Assembly (NCBI GenBank): GCA_020160805.1
Contig: JAIUPO010000027.1
Coordinates: forward strand, 1 to 51,034
DNA from: Actinomycetota bacterium
Lineage (GTDB): Bacteria > Actinomycetota > Actinomycetes > Actinomycetales > Dermatophilaceae
Length of the DNA: 51,034 nucleotides
Direction of reading: 5' to 3'
Within the stretch, counting starts at the first letter, position 1. Each line of letters begins with the position of its first letter. The notes below the pieces were generated by a model. The model was given only the letters and a program-made list of their open reading frames with translations, did no database searches and was not told the origin of the DNA. Both the position numbers and the translations under genes were made by a program. This document shows positions 8,609 through 16,819 of this stretch, piece by piece.

Positions 8609-8814
8609 TAACCTCTGCTAGCACGAGTTAGGTGACTGTGAGCAGGTTGCAACCTGTACACAGTCACCTAACTCGTGCTACGCCGTGTTGCGAAAGTCGT
8701 GGACGGGGTCCCCGCGAAGTATCGGAGCTGGGTCCCACGCTCTGCGTGGGCGGGACGAGCGTGGGTCCCACGCACTGCGTGGGCGAACTTCGTGGGGTGT
8801 CCTTGCAGAGGTTA
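8609..8814. repeat. Structured repeat element, copy 1 (MITE/REP-like)
   Basis: The element is bounded by TAACCTCTGC (8609-8618) and its inverse GCAGAGGTTA (8805-8814). Inside are a 62-bp palindrome (8619-8680) and a core (8682-8814) shared with 29318-29431. The core has CCCCGCGAAGT pairing with ACTTCGTGGGG, and CCCACGC/GCGTGGG hairpins that are tandemly doubled in this copy. The last TTA supplies the stop codon of the adjacent EEP-family gene. It carries no transposase. Confidence 0.7.
8619..8680. repeat. 62-bp palindrome
   Basis: The arm beginning TAGCACGAGTTAGGTGACTG pairs with its mirror over 31 bases, with one A-A mismatch and one G-T wobble; the centre is CAGGTTGCAACCTG. It lies between the convergent response-regulator and EEP genes. 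It could act as a bidirectional terminator and also be part of the repeat element. Confidence 0.65.
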
Positions 8815-9606
8815 CAAATGCGCGAACAGCGCGCTGTGATCGGTCAGGCCGGCTAGGCGCGGCGTGTGGTCGATGGCGAAGTCGCCGACCGAAGGCACAC
8901 CGGGCCCGGCGAGGAGGTAGTCGTAGCGACACCCCACGCCGCTGTGATCGACCCAGGTCGGCTCGCCCGCGAGCCCGCTGCGGGCGTGGGCGGCGGCATA
9001 CGCGTCCACGAAGCCGAGCGGGCCGGTGATCAGGTCGTATGCCGTGCGCTCCTGATCGAGGACACAGGCCAGCTTGTCGGGGTGGCCGGGGGCGACGATA
9101 TTGAGGTCGCCGACGATGACGGTCGGCGCGGGTGGGAGTTGGCTCAGCCAGGTGCAGAAAGCGAGCAACCAGTCCCTTTTGCGTTGTCGCTGAACGGAAC
9201 TGGAATAGCGCACCGGGTCGCTCGCCGCGCCATAGACCGCGATCAGACGCAGCGAGTCAGGGCCGGCGCCGACGCGCAGGGTGAGGACGCGCTCCGGCAA
9301 CACGGCCACTTCTGGGACGCCCTCGTCCCGGACGAGTGCGCCGGCTCGCGCCACGACCAGCACGCCGAGTGCGGCTGGGTCGAGGCCGCGGCGGCGGCGG
9401 CCGGTCGGGGCCGAGAGCGAGGATTGGACGGAGAAGCCGGCGGATCGGCATACGGACTCCACCAGCGCGGAGCCGCCCCCGAGGCCCGTCTCGGTCAGCA
9501 CGAGGAGGTCCTCGTCGCGGTGCCAGAGGTATTCGAGGAGCCCGCGGGCGCGGGCGTCCGGCGGGCGGGAGAGGTTCAGCGTCAGCAGGGACGGGAGTGC
9601 GGTCAC
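8812..9606 (-). CDS. Endonuclease/exonuclease/phosphatase (EEP) family protein
   Basis: The 264-residue protein keeps the EEP-fold landmarks: TLNLSRPP near the N-terminus, LLVLTETGLG (metal-binding Glu), VIVGDLNIV (catalytic Asp/Asn), DYLLAG and a closing LTDHSALFAHL with the catalytic Asp-His. Such Mg-dependent hydrolases cleave nucleic acids, phospholipids or phosphoesters; the substrate here is unknown. A GTG start at 9606 is chosen 17 bases after the membrane-protein gene, so it closes the MaoC-CitE operon. Its stop codon comes from the end of the repeat element. Confidence 0.8.
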   Translation of the reverse strand: MTALPSLLTLNLSRPPDARARGLLEYLWHRDEDLLVLTETGLGGGSALVESVCRSAGFSVQSSLSAPTGRRRRGLDPAALGVLVVARAGALVRDEGVPEVAVLPERVLTLRVGAGPDSLRLIAVYGAASDPVRYSSSVQRQRKRDWLLAFCTWLSQLPPAPTVIVGDLNIVAPGHPDKLACVLDQERTAYDLITGPLGFVDAYAAAHARSGLAGEPTWVDHSGVGCRYDYLLAGPGVPSVGDFAIDHTPRLAGLTDHSALFAHL

Positions 9607-9623
9607 GGTGGGGTGCGTGCGGG

Positions 9624-9863
9624 TCAGAGGCGTTGGCTGGCGGTGCGATAGGCGAGCCACGCCAGGCCGCCGACGACGACGATGAGCACCGCGGTCAGGC
9701 GTTTGGGGTCGGTGCGGTTGAGATAGAAGGCGCCGAGGGCGAGGAAGACGATCGAGAACAGCCGCGCCGGGCCGACGAAGCGCAACAGCATGATCCCGGC
9801 GACGGCCACCAGCGCGCCGCCGATGACGGCATTGCCGGTGCTGCTGCTCTCGCGCTCGCTCAT
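9624..9863 (-). CDS. Small two-helix membrane protein
   Basis: The 79-residue protein has hydrophobic helices at about residues 11-47 (GNAVIGGALVAVAGIMLLRF, then FSIVFLALGAFYL) and 57-72 (LTAVLIVVVGGLAWLAY). I do not recognise a family. The start is fixed by the ATGA overlap with the CitE-like gene. A longer open frame upstream is only the CitE shadow. Confidence 0.65.
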   Translation of the reverse strand: MSERESSSTGNAVIGGALVAVAGIMLLRFVGPARLFSIVFLALGAFYLNRTDPKRLTAVLIVVVGGLAWLAYRTASQRL

Positions 9864-10696
9864 CGGGCGGCCGCCGCGCGGGCCAGGATGCGGCGGGCCT
9901 GGGCGATGATAGGCCCGTCGACCATCCCGCCGTCGAGCGCGAAGACACCCTCCCCATGCTCCGCGACGCCGGCCAGGATGCGGTGGGCGCGCGCGAGCGC
10001 GGCCTCGTCGGGAGCGAAAGCGGCGCGGACGATCGGGATGTGACCGGGATGGATCGACGCCTTGGCGTCGAAGCCGATCGCGACGCTGTCCCGGCTTTCG
10101 CGGGCCAGCCCGTCGTGGTCGGGGATGTCGAGGTGGACCGTGTCGATGGCGAGCTTGCCGGCGGCCTTGGATGCCAGGAGCACGCTGTTTTGCGCATGCA
10201 GGGCGACCGGGCGGTAGCGACCGTCGGCATCGCGGCTCGCGGTGCCGCCGAGCCCGGCGATCAGGTCCTCGGCCCCCCACATCGCGCCCACGACATGGGG
10301 TCGTTCAATGATCTCGCGGGCGTGAACCACGCCGGCCGGCGTTTCGAGAATGACGACGACTTCGTGAGCGCCCAGGCCGTCGAGATCCGTGGGGGCCTCG
10401 GCCTTGGCGAGCATGACGCGGGTCGGGCCGCGCCCGGCGGCCGCGAACTCAGCTAGCAGGTCGAGGTCGAGGGCATGCTCTGCTGTGCTCGCCGGATTGA
10501 GCCGGACCAGCGTTCGCTCGGGCTCCGGCCAGTCATATGCCGCGAGCGCCGCCCGGGCTTGGGCCTTGCGGTCCGCGGCGACGGCATCCTCGAGGTCGAT
10601 GACCGCGATATCGCTGCGCTCCAGCGCCTTGGCGAAGCGGTCCGGCCGGTCCGCGGGCACGAACAGCCACGCGGGACCGGGCTGCCAGGTCGTCAT
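9860..10696 (-). CDS. HpcH/HpaI aldolase / CitE-like CoA-ester lyase
   Basis: The 278-residue TIM-barrel protein begins GPAWLFVPADRPDRFAKAL and has IDLEDAV (metal/CoA region), the conserved Arg in TLVRLNP, ILETPAGVVHAREI, and GAEDLIAGLGG with metal-binding acids. The family cleaves or hydrolyses malyl-CoA- or citramalyl-CoA-type esters. It overlaps the MaoC gene upstream by ATGA and the membrane protein downstream by ATGA. MaoC next to CitE is a recurrent actinobacterial pairing for branched or dicarboxylic acyl-CoA catabolism; the exact substrate cannot be read from sequence. Confidence 0.85.
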   Translation of the reverse strand: MTTWQPGPAWLFVPADRPDRFAKALERSDIAVIDLEDAVAADRKAQARAALAAYDWPEPERTLVRLNPASTAEHALDLDLLAEFAAAGRGPTRVMLAKAEAPTDLDGLGAHEVVVILETPAGVVHAREIIERPHVVGAMWGAEDLIAGLGGTASRDADGRYRPVALHAQNSVLLASKAAGKLAIDTVHLDIPDHDGLARESRDSVAIGFDAKASIHPGHIPIVRAAFAPDEAALARAHRILAGVAEHGEGVFALDGGMVDGPIIAQARRILARAAAAR

Positions 10697-11208
10697 ACCG
10701 GCTCCTGCTCGGGGGCGAGGCGCACGAGGGTGTCGCGCGTTGCGGTGGCGACGACGACCCCATCCTGGTTGCGAGCCGTATGCCGCAAGGTCACGATCCC
10801 CTCCCCCGGCCGGGAGGAGGAGACGCGCTTGGCGAGGACGAGGGTCTCGGCATACAACGTGTCGCCGTGGAAAACCGGTGCGGGAAAGGCGATTTCGCGA
10901 AAGCCCAGGTTAGCGACGATGGTGCCGAGCGTGAGCTGCGCGACCGAGAGCCCGACAAGGGTGGACAGGGTGAACATCGAGTTGACCAGGCGCGCGTGGA
11001 AGGGGCCGCGGGCGGCGCTATCGGCTTCGTCGAGGTGCAACGGCTGGGTGTTCATCGTCAGCGTCGTGAACAGCACATTGTCGGCCTCGGTGACGGTTCG
11101 GCCGGGGCGGTGGCGGTAGATCGCGCCGACCGCGAACTCCTCGAACCACAGCCCGCGCTGCTCGATAACGACGCCGTGATCGTCCGGTCCGCTGGCCTCG
11201 GTGTCCAT
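10693..11208 (-). CDS. MaoC-family dehydratase (enoyl-CoA hydratase-like)
   Basis: The 171-residue single-hotdog protein has GLWFEEFAVGAIYRHRPGRT, then VTEADNVLFTTLTMNTQPLH, where the Asp and His of the MaoC hydratase signature fall, and FPAPVFHGDTLYAET. It would hydrate or dehydrate a short acyl-CoA. The ATG at 11208 is preferred over the longer open frame because the family consensus starts here. It is the first gene of the MaoC-CitE-membrane protein-EEP operon, with 4-base overlaps between the first three. Confidence 0.85.
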   Translation of the reverse strand: MDTEASGPDDHGVVIEQRGLWFEEFAVGAIYRHRPGRTVTEADNVLFTTLTMNTQPLHLDEADSAARGPFHARLVNSMFTLSTLVGLSVAQLTLGTIVANLGFREIAFPAPVFHGDTLYAETLVLAKRVSSSRPGEGIVTLRHTARNQDGVVVATATRDTLVRLAPEQEPV

Positions 11209-11261
11209 CGCACTCCTTCGTGGGGTTGGCCCGCTCACGCTATCGGGCGGCGTGGGGTGTC

Positions 11262-13217
11262 TCAGGGTCCCGTGGAGAGGGTGCTGAAGATGCTCGGCAC
11301 ATTGGTCCACGGCCACCACACGGGGACGTCGGTGCCGAGCAGCGCCCACGCGGCAAGGCCGACAGCCGCGGCGAGCAGCAGGCCCGTGACGATCTGGTTA
11401 GCGGCCGGCCCGGGGGCGAGGCCGCGGGCCAGGCTGCGCGTGCCGCGGCGCAGGCCCGCCCCTCCGGGGCCCCACCACGCCATCATCAGCGTCAGGGCCA
11501 TCCCGATGGCGAGGGCGGCGGAGTAGTTCGTGCTGCCAGGCAGGGCGAGATTGGCGAGGTTTAGGCCGAGCAGGGTGGCGAAGACGCCTGCCAGGCCGAC
11601 GGCGGCCGGAATCAGGGCGGCCGCGAGCGTGGCGATGGTGCCGGTGAGCAGGTGCAGGGGGCTGGCGAGGATGGCCAGGGCCAGGTCGCTGGATCGTTGT
11701 CCCTTGGTATGCCGCCGCAGCACCAGCGAGGTCACGCTGCGGTCGGCGGTTCGGGCGAGGATCGAGACCAGCAGGCCGGCGCCGAGGGCCGCCGCGGGGT
11801 GGCTGGCCGCGCCGGTGATCAGCGCCGCGGCCAGGGCCGCGAGCAGGCCACCTCGCGTGGCGCGGCCGATCCGCGGGTCGCCGGCCATGGCCGGGCGGGG
11901 CGGGAGCGGGCGCTGCGGTTGGCCGGGTTCGGCGCCCTGGCTCTCCGTTGCGTCCCAGGCACCGTGGCTGCCCTCATATGCCGGAGCCTGGGCCTGAACG
12001 CGCTGGTCCCAGGACGGCGGGGTAGCGGGCACCGCGGGAGTGGGCCCGGCCGACTGAGCGGCGTAGGGGTTCCGGTCGGGGGCGGCATACCCGGCGGGGG
12101 CGGGGGCTCCGGCGGACGGGGTGACGTAGGGGGTGCGGGCGGGGGCGGCATACCCGGGGGCTGCTGCGGGACGACCGGGGGGCGGGGCGACGGGGCGGCG
12201 AGCGGCATACTCGGCGTCGATGTCGTCGGGGATGGAATAGGGCAAGGAGGACCCGGCGGGGCGGGGCGCGGGGGCGACGGGGCGCGAGGGTGCGGCGGCG
12301 ACGGGCGGCAGGACGGCGGTTGCGGCCGGGGCGATGACCTGGGTGGCGGGCACATCTCGGCGTGGCGCGCGCAGCACCTCGGTCACATCGCGGCCCTGGG
12401 TGTATCGCTCCAGCGCGCGCAGCACCTCGGCGTCGGTCGGGCGGTCCTCTGGCTCGACGGACAGGGCTGCCTCCAGCAGCGGGACGAGCGCCGGATCGAC
12501 GCCGGCGAGGTCGGCATCGCCGCGGACGACGCGCGAGAGAATCGTCTCCATGCTGCCGCGCCCGAACGGCGGACGACCCTGCGCCGCAAAGCCGAGCGTC
12601 GCGGCCCAGCCCCACCAGTCGGTCGACTCGGTGACTTCGGCGCCCTCGACGATCTCCGGCGAGAGGTAGCCCGGCGTGCCCATGACCAGGCCGGTGCGGG
12701 TCAGCCGGACGTCGTCGGCGACATGCGCGATGCCGAAGTCGATGAGGATGGGCTCACCGTCGAGCAGCAGGATGTTGGCCGGCTTGACGTCGCGGTGCAC
12801 GACCCCGGCCTCATGGATCGCGTGCAGCGCGGCGGCCAGGCCTCGGCCGAATTGCAGTAGCGCCGGACCCCGCAGCGGACCGTCGGCCTCGATGACCTGA
12901 TCCAGACCGGGGCCGGCGATATAGCGGGTGACGACATAGGGCAGGTCGCCGGTGACATCGTGGTCGACGATCGGGGCGACATTGGGGTGGCGGATGCGGC
13001 TGAGGGTCTCGACCTCGCGGGCCAGTCGGGTGCGCGAGGCGGGATCGGCGGCGATATGGGGGCGCAGCACCTTGATCGCTACGGCCTTGCCCGCCGGGTC
13101 GAGGGCGAGGTGCACGACCCCCATGCCGCCTTCGCCGAGTTGCTGCAGCAGGCGGTACGGGCCGACCCGGGCGAAACCTGCCGCGCCCGGCTGCTCCCCC
13201 AGCGCCTGCGTTTCCAT
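11262..13217 (-). CDS. PknB-type Ser/Thr protein kinase with multi-pass C-terminus
   Basis: The 651-residue protein has an N-terminal kinase domain with glycine loop LGEGGMGVVHLA, catalytic Lys AIKVL, HRDVKPANILL, DFGIAH and SPEIVEG (APE equivalent). A Pro/Ala/Tyr-rich linker (about residues 290-440) contains degenerate repeats of TPYxxPSAGAPAPAGYAAP. The C-terminal 200 residues hold several hydrophobic helices (GLLAALAAALITGAAS, IATLAAALIPAAVGLAGVFA). Most actinobacterial kinases have one helix and PASTA or other sensor domains outside, so the polytopic tail is unusual. Gene stands alone. Confidence 0.9.
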   Translation of the reverse strand: METQALGEQPGAAGFARVGPYRLLQQLGEGGMGVVHLALDPAGKAVAIKVLRPHIAADPASRTRLAREVETLSRIRHPNVAPIVDHDVTGDLPYVVTRYIAGPGLDQVIEADGPLRGPALLQFGRGLAAALHAIHEAGVVHRDVKPANILLLDGEPILIDFGIAHVADDVRLTRTGLVMGTPGYLSPEIVEGAEVTESTDWWGWAATLGFAAQGRPPFGRGSMETILSRVVRGDADLAGVDPALVPLLEAALSVEPEDRPTDAEVLRALERYTQGRDVTEVLRAPRRDVPATQVIAPAATAVLPPVAAAPSRPVAPAPRPAGSSLPYSIPDDIDAEYAARRPVAPPPGRPAAAPGYAAPARTPYVTPSAGAPAPAGYAAPDRNPYAAQSAGPTPAVPATPPSWDQRVQAQAPAYEGSHGAWDATESQGAEPGQPQRPLPPRPAMAGDPRIGRATRGGLLAALAAALITGAASHPAAALGAGLLVSILARTADRSVTSLVLRRHTKGQRSSDLALAILASPLHLLTGTIATLAAALIPAAVGLAGVFATLLGLNLANLALPGSTNYSAALAIGMALTLMMAWWGPGGAGLRRGTRSLARGLAPGPAANQIVTGLLLAAAVGLAAWALLGTDVPVWWPWTNVPSIFSTLSTGP

Positions 13218-13319
13218 AGGGCTAACCGTAAATCACCCGCCCCGCCCCATGGCCCCCACCAGACCCACCGGACGACTCTCCGGTCGCCGCTCGGCCGGTC
13301 GAGGGTGGCTCACGGCTGG

Positions 13320-13381
13320 GTCGAGTTCGGGAAACACGCCGACCTCGGGACCTCCCACTCGGCGTGTTTCCCGAACTCGAC
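13320..13381. terminator. Perfect 23-bp inverted repeat downstream of the CBS gene
   Basis: The arm beginning GTCGAGTTCGGGAAACACGC (13320-13342) pairs without mismatch with 13359-13381 around a 16-base loop. It sits 42 bases beyond the CBS gene stop (minus strand) and upstream of the kinase gene. A strong stem without U-tract; terminator is inferred. Confidence 0.6.
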
Positions 13382-13422
13382 GGGGTAGCCGGGCGGCGAG
13401 CGCTGAGGAGACGACTCCAGGA

Positions 13423-13848
13423 TCAGGAACTGATGTAGGCCTCGAGCTGGTCGCGCTCGGCCTGCAGGCTGCTGATGCGGTTCTTGACCACATCGCCGAT
13501 GCTCACGATGGCGGCGAGTTGGCCGTCGACCACGATCGGGACGTGCCGGATCCGGTGCTCGGTCATCGTGGACTCGAGCTCGTCGAGGTCGGAATCCATC
13601 CCGGCAGTGCGGACCTCGGAGGTCATGATCGCCGAGACCGGGCCGCCGATGATGTCGGCGCCGGTGGAGTGCAGGTGCCGGACGATATCGCGCTCGGAGA
13701 CGATGCCATGGACGGAGGCGCCGTCACCGCTGACCACGACCGCACCGATGCGGTGCTCGGCGAGCAGGGTCAGGAGTTCCCCGACGCTCGCATCGGGGGC
13801 GATCGTCACGACGCCGCCCTTGCCACGAACCACTTCAGAGATCTTCAT
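13423..13848 (-). CDS. CBS-domain pair protein
   Basis: The 141-residue protein consists of two CBS motifs: ISEVVRGKGGVVTIAPDASV to GIVSERDIVRHL, and IMTSEVRTAG to IVSIGDVVKNRI. A short C-terminal helix follows. The S-x-x-D and S-x-G-D signatures that bind ribose phosphates of adenine nucleotides are visible (SERD, SIGD). Stand-alone CBS pairs bind AMP/ATP and act as energy or NAD sensors; the partner is unknown. It is flanked by a perfect inverted repeat downstream. Confidence 0.88.
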   Translation of the reverse strand: MKISEVVRGKGGVVTIAPDASVGELLTLLAEHRIGAVVVSGDGASVHGIVSERDIVRHLHSTGADIIGGPVSAIMTSEVRTAGMDSDLDELESTMTEHRIRHVPIVVDGQLAAIVSIGDVVKNRISSLQAERDQLEAYISS

Positions 13849-13928
13849 GGCTTGACGCTAGTGGGCGGCGGCGCGACCCGCCAGAGCCGAGGCCGGAAAT
13901 CCCGCAGATCGGGCAGTATGCCGCGGCC

Positions 13929-14972
13929 TCAGCGGACCGCGGTGACTCCGTGCAGGTGCTTGCTCGGCACGCGGGCCGTCGAGCCGCGCACCACGAGTTC
14001 GGATTGGAAGACCAGTTGCGGCGGCGGGTCGGTGTTCCCGCGTATGCCGTCCATCAGCGCCTGCACGATGGCCTCGGACATCTCGGTGACCGACTGGCGC
14101 AGGGTGGTCAGCGGAGGGTCGGTGAACGCCATGAGGGGCGAGTCGTCATATCCGACGATCGACAGATCGCGGGGCACACACAGCCCCATCCGGCGGGCCT
14201 GGCGCATGCCCCCGAGCGCCATGATGTCGGAGGCGTAAATGATCGCCGTCGCCCCGCGCTCGATCAGCGTGGTCGTCGAGTGCGCGCCGCCTTCGACGGT
14301 GAACTGGCCGACCGCGATGAGCGGCGGCCCGTCAGCCCCCGCACCCGTCCCGGCGCCCATGGCCGCCTCGAAGCCAGCGATCTTTTCCAGGACCGGCACG
14401 TACTGCCGCGGCCCGACCGCGAGCCCGATCCGCGTATGCCCGAGTTCCCGCAAGTGGGTGACCGCGAGCTGCATGGCACTCGCGTCATCGCTCGCGACAA
14501 AGGCCGCCTCGACGCCTTCTCGGTAGCCATTGACAAGCACCAGCGGGACGCCCTGCTGCTGCAGCGTGACATAGCGGGCCACGCTCTCGCCGGTATCGGC
14601 GTGCTGCCCCGAGATGCAGATGATGCCGGCGACGCCGCGGTCGAGGAGCATCTGCACGTAGACGTCTTCGTGCACCCCGCCGGGCGTCTGGGTGCAGAGC
14701 ACGGAGGTGAAACCCCGTGCCGCGAGCCCGGATTCGATGGTTTGGGCGAAGGCGGGGAAGATCGGGTTGGTCAACTCCGGCGTGATCAGACCCACGAGCG
14801 CGCCCGCCCGGGGCCGCAGTCGTTCGGGGACCTCGAAGCCGAGCACGCCGATGGCGGTCAGCACCGTCGCGCGGGTCGCCTCGGAGACGCCGGGCTTGTC
14901 GTTGAGCACACGGCTGACCGTCGCCTCGCTGACCTCGGCCTGCGCAGCAACCTCGGCCAAGCGCAATTTCAC
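13929..14972 (-). CDS. malR: LacI-family repressor of the maltose operon (MalR-like)
   Basis: The 347-residue regulator has an N-terminal HTH, LAEVAAQAEVSEATVSRVLN, followed by the KPGVSEATR hinge region and a periplasmic-binding-like sugar domain (GALVGLITPELTNPIFPAFA to IVGYDDSPLMAFTDPPLTT). The GTG at 14972 is chosen because it overlaps the amylase stop as GTGA, the pattern seen through this operon; an ATG 21 bases upstream is possible. As last gene of malEFG-amylase it probably represses the operon and is relieved by maltose or maltodextrin (inferred). CTTGCA repeats upstream of malE are candidate sites. Confidence 0.85.
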   Translation of the reverse strand: MKLRLAEVAAQAEVSEATVSRVLNDKPGVSEATRATVLTAIGVLGFEVPERLRPRAGALVGLITPELTNPIFPAFAQTIESGLAARGFTSVLCTQTPGGVHEDVYVQMLLDRGVAGIICISGQHADTGESVARYVTLQQQGVPLVLVNGYREGVEAAFVASDDASAMQLAVTHLRELGHTRIGLAVGPRQYVPVLEKIAGFEAAMGAGTGAGADGPPLIAVGQFTVEGGAHSTTTLIERGATAIIYASDIMALGGMRQARRMGLCVPRDLSIVGYDDSPLMAFTDPPLTTLRQSVTEMSEAIVQALMDGIRGNTDPPPQLVFQSELVVRGSTARVPSKHLHGVTAVR

Positions 14973-16819
14973 TCGGCGGGGACCCATGTCCACACCCCGA
15001 CGTGCGGCCCGTCGGCGCGCAGCAGCAGGTCCGAACCCTCGATCTCCGGGGCCGGGCCGTAGGCCGCCCGCCCGCCCTCAATGCCTGGCAGACCCGTCGC
15101 TGGGAGGCGGACCGGGTCATGTCCGAGGCGGGCGATGTGCACCAGCGCGGTCTGCTGCGGGTGCTCGCGCAGGAAGATCAGGGTGTCATCGTCGGCATAC
15201 ACCCAGCGCAGGCCACCGGCCCGCAGTGCGACCGAATCGCGGCGGGCCGCGATCAACGCGCGATAGACCTCGTGGATGCGCTCATCCCACAGCGGCGCCT
15301 CGCGCGGCGCATCCCACGGCATTGGGCGGCGGCCGTCTTCGCCGAACTCGCCGAGCATCCCGATTTCGTCGCCATAGGTGATCATCGGGATGCCGGGCAT
15401 GGTCAGTAGCAACCCGGCCGCGACATCCACTTGGCCGGCGTCATCCCCGACGAGGCTGCGTACCCGGGTGGTGTCGTGGGAGCCGACCAAATTGAAGCTG
15501 TGCGTCAGCGTCGACCACGGGATGATCGCGGCGAACTCGCGCATCGTCTCCATGACCGCCCGGCCACCCAGGCGCGGCACGATGACCGGCAGGCCGAGGA
15601 AGTCGGGCGCATGCCCGGGGTGACGCAGCCAGGTCCACAGCGGCCGGGTGAAGCCGGCGTAGTTCATGACGCCGTGCCAGCCGTCGCCCATCGCATCCAG
15701 CGAGAAGTCGTGGCAATGCTCGCCGACGACGAGGGTGTCGGGATTGACCTGCGCCATGGCCGTCCGCATACGCCGGGCGATCTCGGCGTTGCGGTCCTGA
15801 ACCCCATGTCGCCCAGTCATATTCGCGACGTCGACACGCCAACCGTCGAGGCCGTTCGGGCCGGTCAGCCACTTCTTGACGACGCCATCGGGGTCGTCGA
15901 AGACGCGCCGCGCGAGCGCCTCACTGTCGTAGTTGAGCTTCGGCAGGGATTTGACGCCCAGCCACGCGGCATACTCCTGCCCGTCGAAGAAGTAGTAGCC
16001 ACGTTCTTCGGACTCGGGGTCGCTCTGGGCGCGGACGAACCAGTCGTGACCGACGCCGGTGTGATTGGTCGTGAAGTCGCCGAGGATGCGCAGCCCGCGG
16101 GCATGGACTGCCTCGACGAGATCCGCGAGCGCCTCATCACCCCCAAGGACGGGGTCGACGGCATCGAAGGTGGACGCGTCATACCGATGATTGGACCGGC
16201 CGGGGAAGACGGGGGTCAGGTAGACGACATTGACCCCGAGGTCGGCGATGTGGTCGAGGTGCTCCGCGATGCCGGCGAGGTCACCGCCATACAACTGCCG
16301 CCCGGTGAGCGGCCCGCGGCCGGTGACGGGCTCGTCCCAGGAGACGGCGACCGCCCAGTCGGGTGTCGCGCGATCGTCCGCCGCCGCGGAGCGGGCGAAC
16401 CGGTCAGGGAAGATCTGATAGACGATCGCGTCATCGCTCCAGGCTGGCGGCGCGTCGTATGCCGTGAGCCGGAAGTCGGCAGCGTCCGGCACGTCCCGGT
16501 CGTGCAGACCGGTGCCATTGAGCCACTGGTAGCCCAGCGGTCCGCCCTGGAGCAGGAAGCGATAGTTCGTGACGGGATTGTGGATGAGCACCGGAACCCG
16601 CCACCAGGTATCGGTGGCGGTGCTCCGGTCGATGCTCGCGGCGGTGAACTTTGGCTCGGCGTCGGGGGTCGTGCGCAGGTGAACGCTGCTGACATCGGCC
16701 GCATGCGGGACGCGGACCAGGAGGTCGACGGTCTCTCCCAACTGCGGGTGCAGCGAGGAGACGTACCGACTGGAGCCGTCGTGATGCGGGGTATGCAGCA
16801 GGTGAGCCGGGCGGCTCAC
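14969..16819 (-). CDS. GH13 alpha-glucosidase / neopullulanase-type amylase
   Basis: The 616-residue enzyme has an N-terminal immunoglobulin-like carbohydrate module (about 1-120) and a GH13 barrel. Visible motifs are IVYQIFPDRFARS, DFTTNHTGVGHDWF (region I), GWRVDVANM with the nucleophile Asp (II), LVVGEHCHD with the acid Glu (III), and FNLVGSHDTTR with the third Asp (IV). There is no signal peptide, so it works in the cytoplasm on imported maltodextrins. The start is GTG at 16819, overlapping the malG stop (GTGA). It is co-transcribed with malEFG and malR. Confidence 0.9.
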   Translation of the reverse strand: MSRPAHLLHTPHHDGSSRYVSSLHPQLGETVDLLVRVPHAADVSSVHLRTTPDAEPKFTAASIDRSTATDTWWRVPVLIHNPVTNYRFLLQGGPLGYQWLNGTGLHDRDVPDAADFRLTAYDAPPAWSDDAIVYQIFPDRFARSAAADDRATPDWAVAVSWDEPVTGRGPLTGRQLYGGDLAGIAEHLDHIADLGVNVVYLTPVFPGRSNHRYDASTFDAVDPVLGGDEALADLVEAVHARGLRILGDFTTNHTGVGHDWFVRAQSDPESEERGYYFFDGQEYAAWLGVKSLPKLNYDSEALARRVFDDPDGVVKKWLTGPNGLDGWRVDVANMTGRHGVQDRNAEIARRMRTAMAQVNPDTLVVGEHCHDFSLDAMGDGWHGVMNYAGFTRPLWTWLRHPGHAPDFLGLPVIVPRLGGRAVMETMREFAAIIPWSTLTHSFNLVGSHDTTRVRSLVGDDAGQVDVAAGLLLTMPGIPMITYGDEIGMLGEFGEDGRRPMPWDAPREAPLWDERIHEVYRALIAARRDSVALRAGGLRWVYADDDTLIFLREHPQQTALVHIARLGHDPVRLPATGLPGIEGGRAAYGPAPEIEGSDLLLRADGPHVGVWTWVPAE

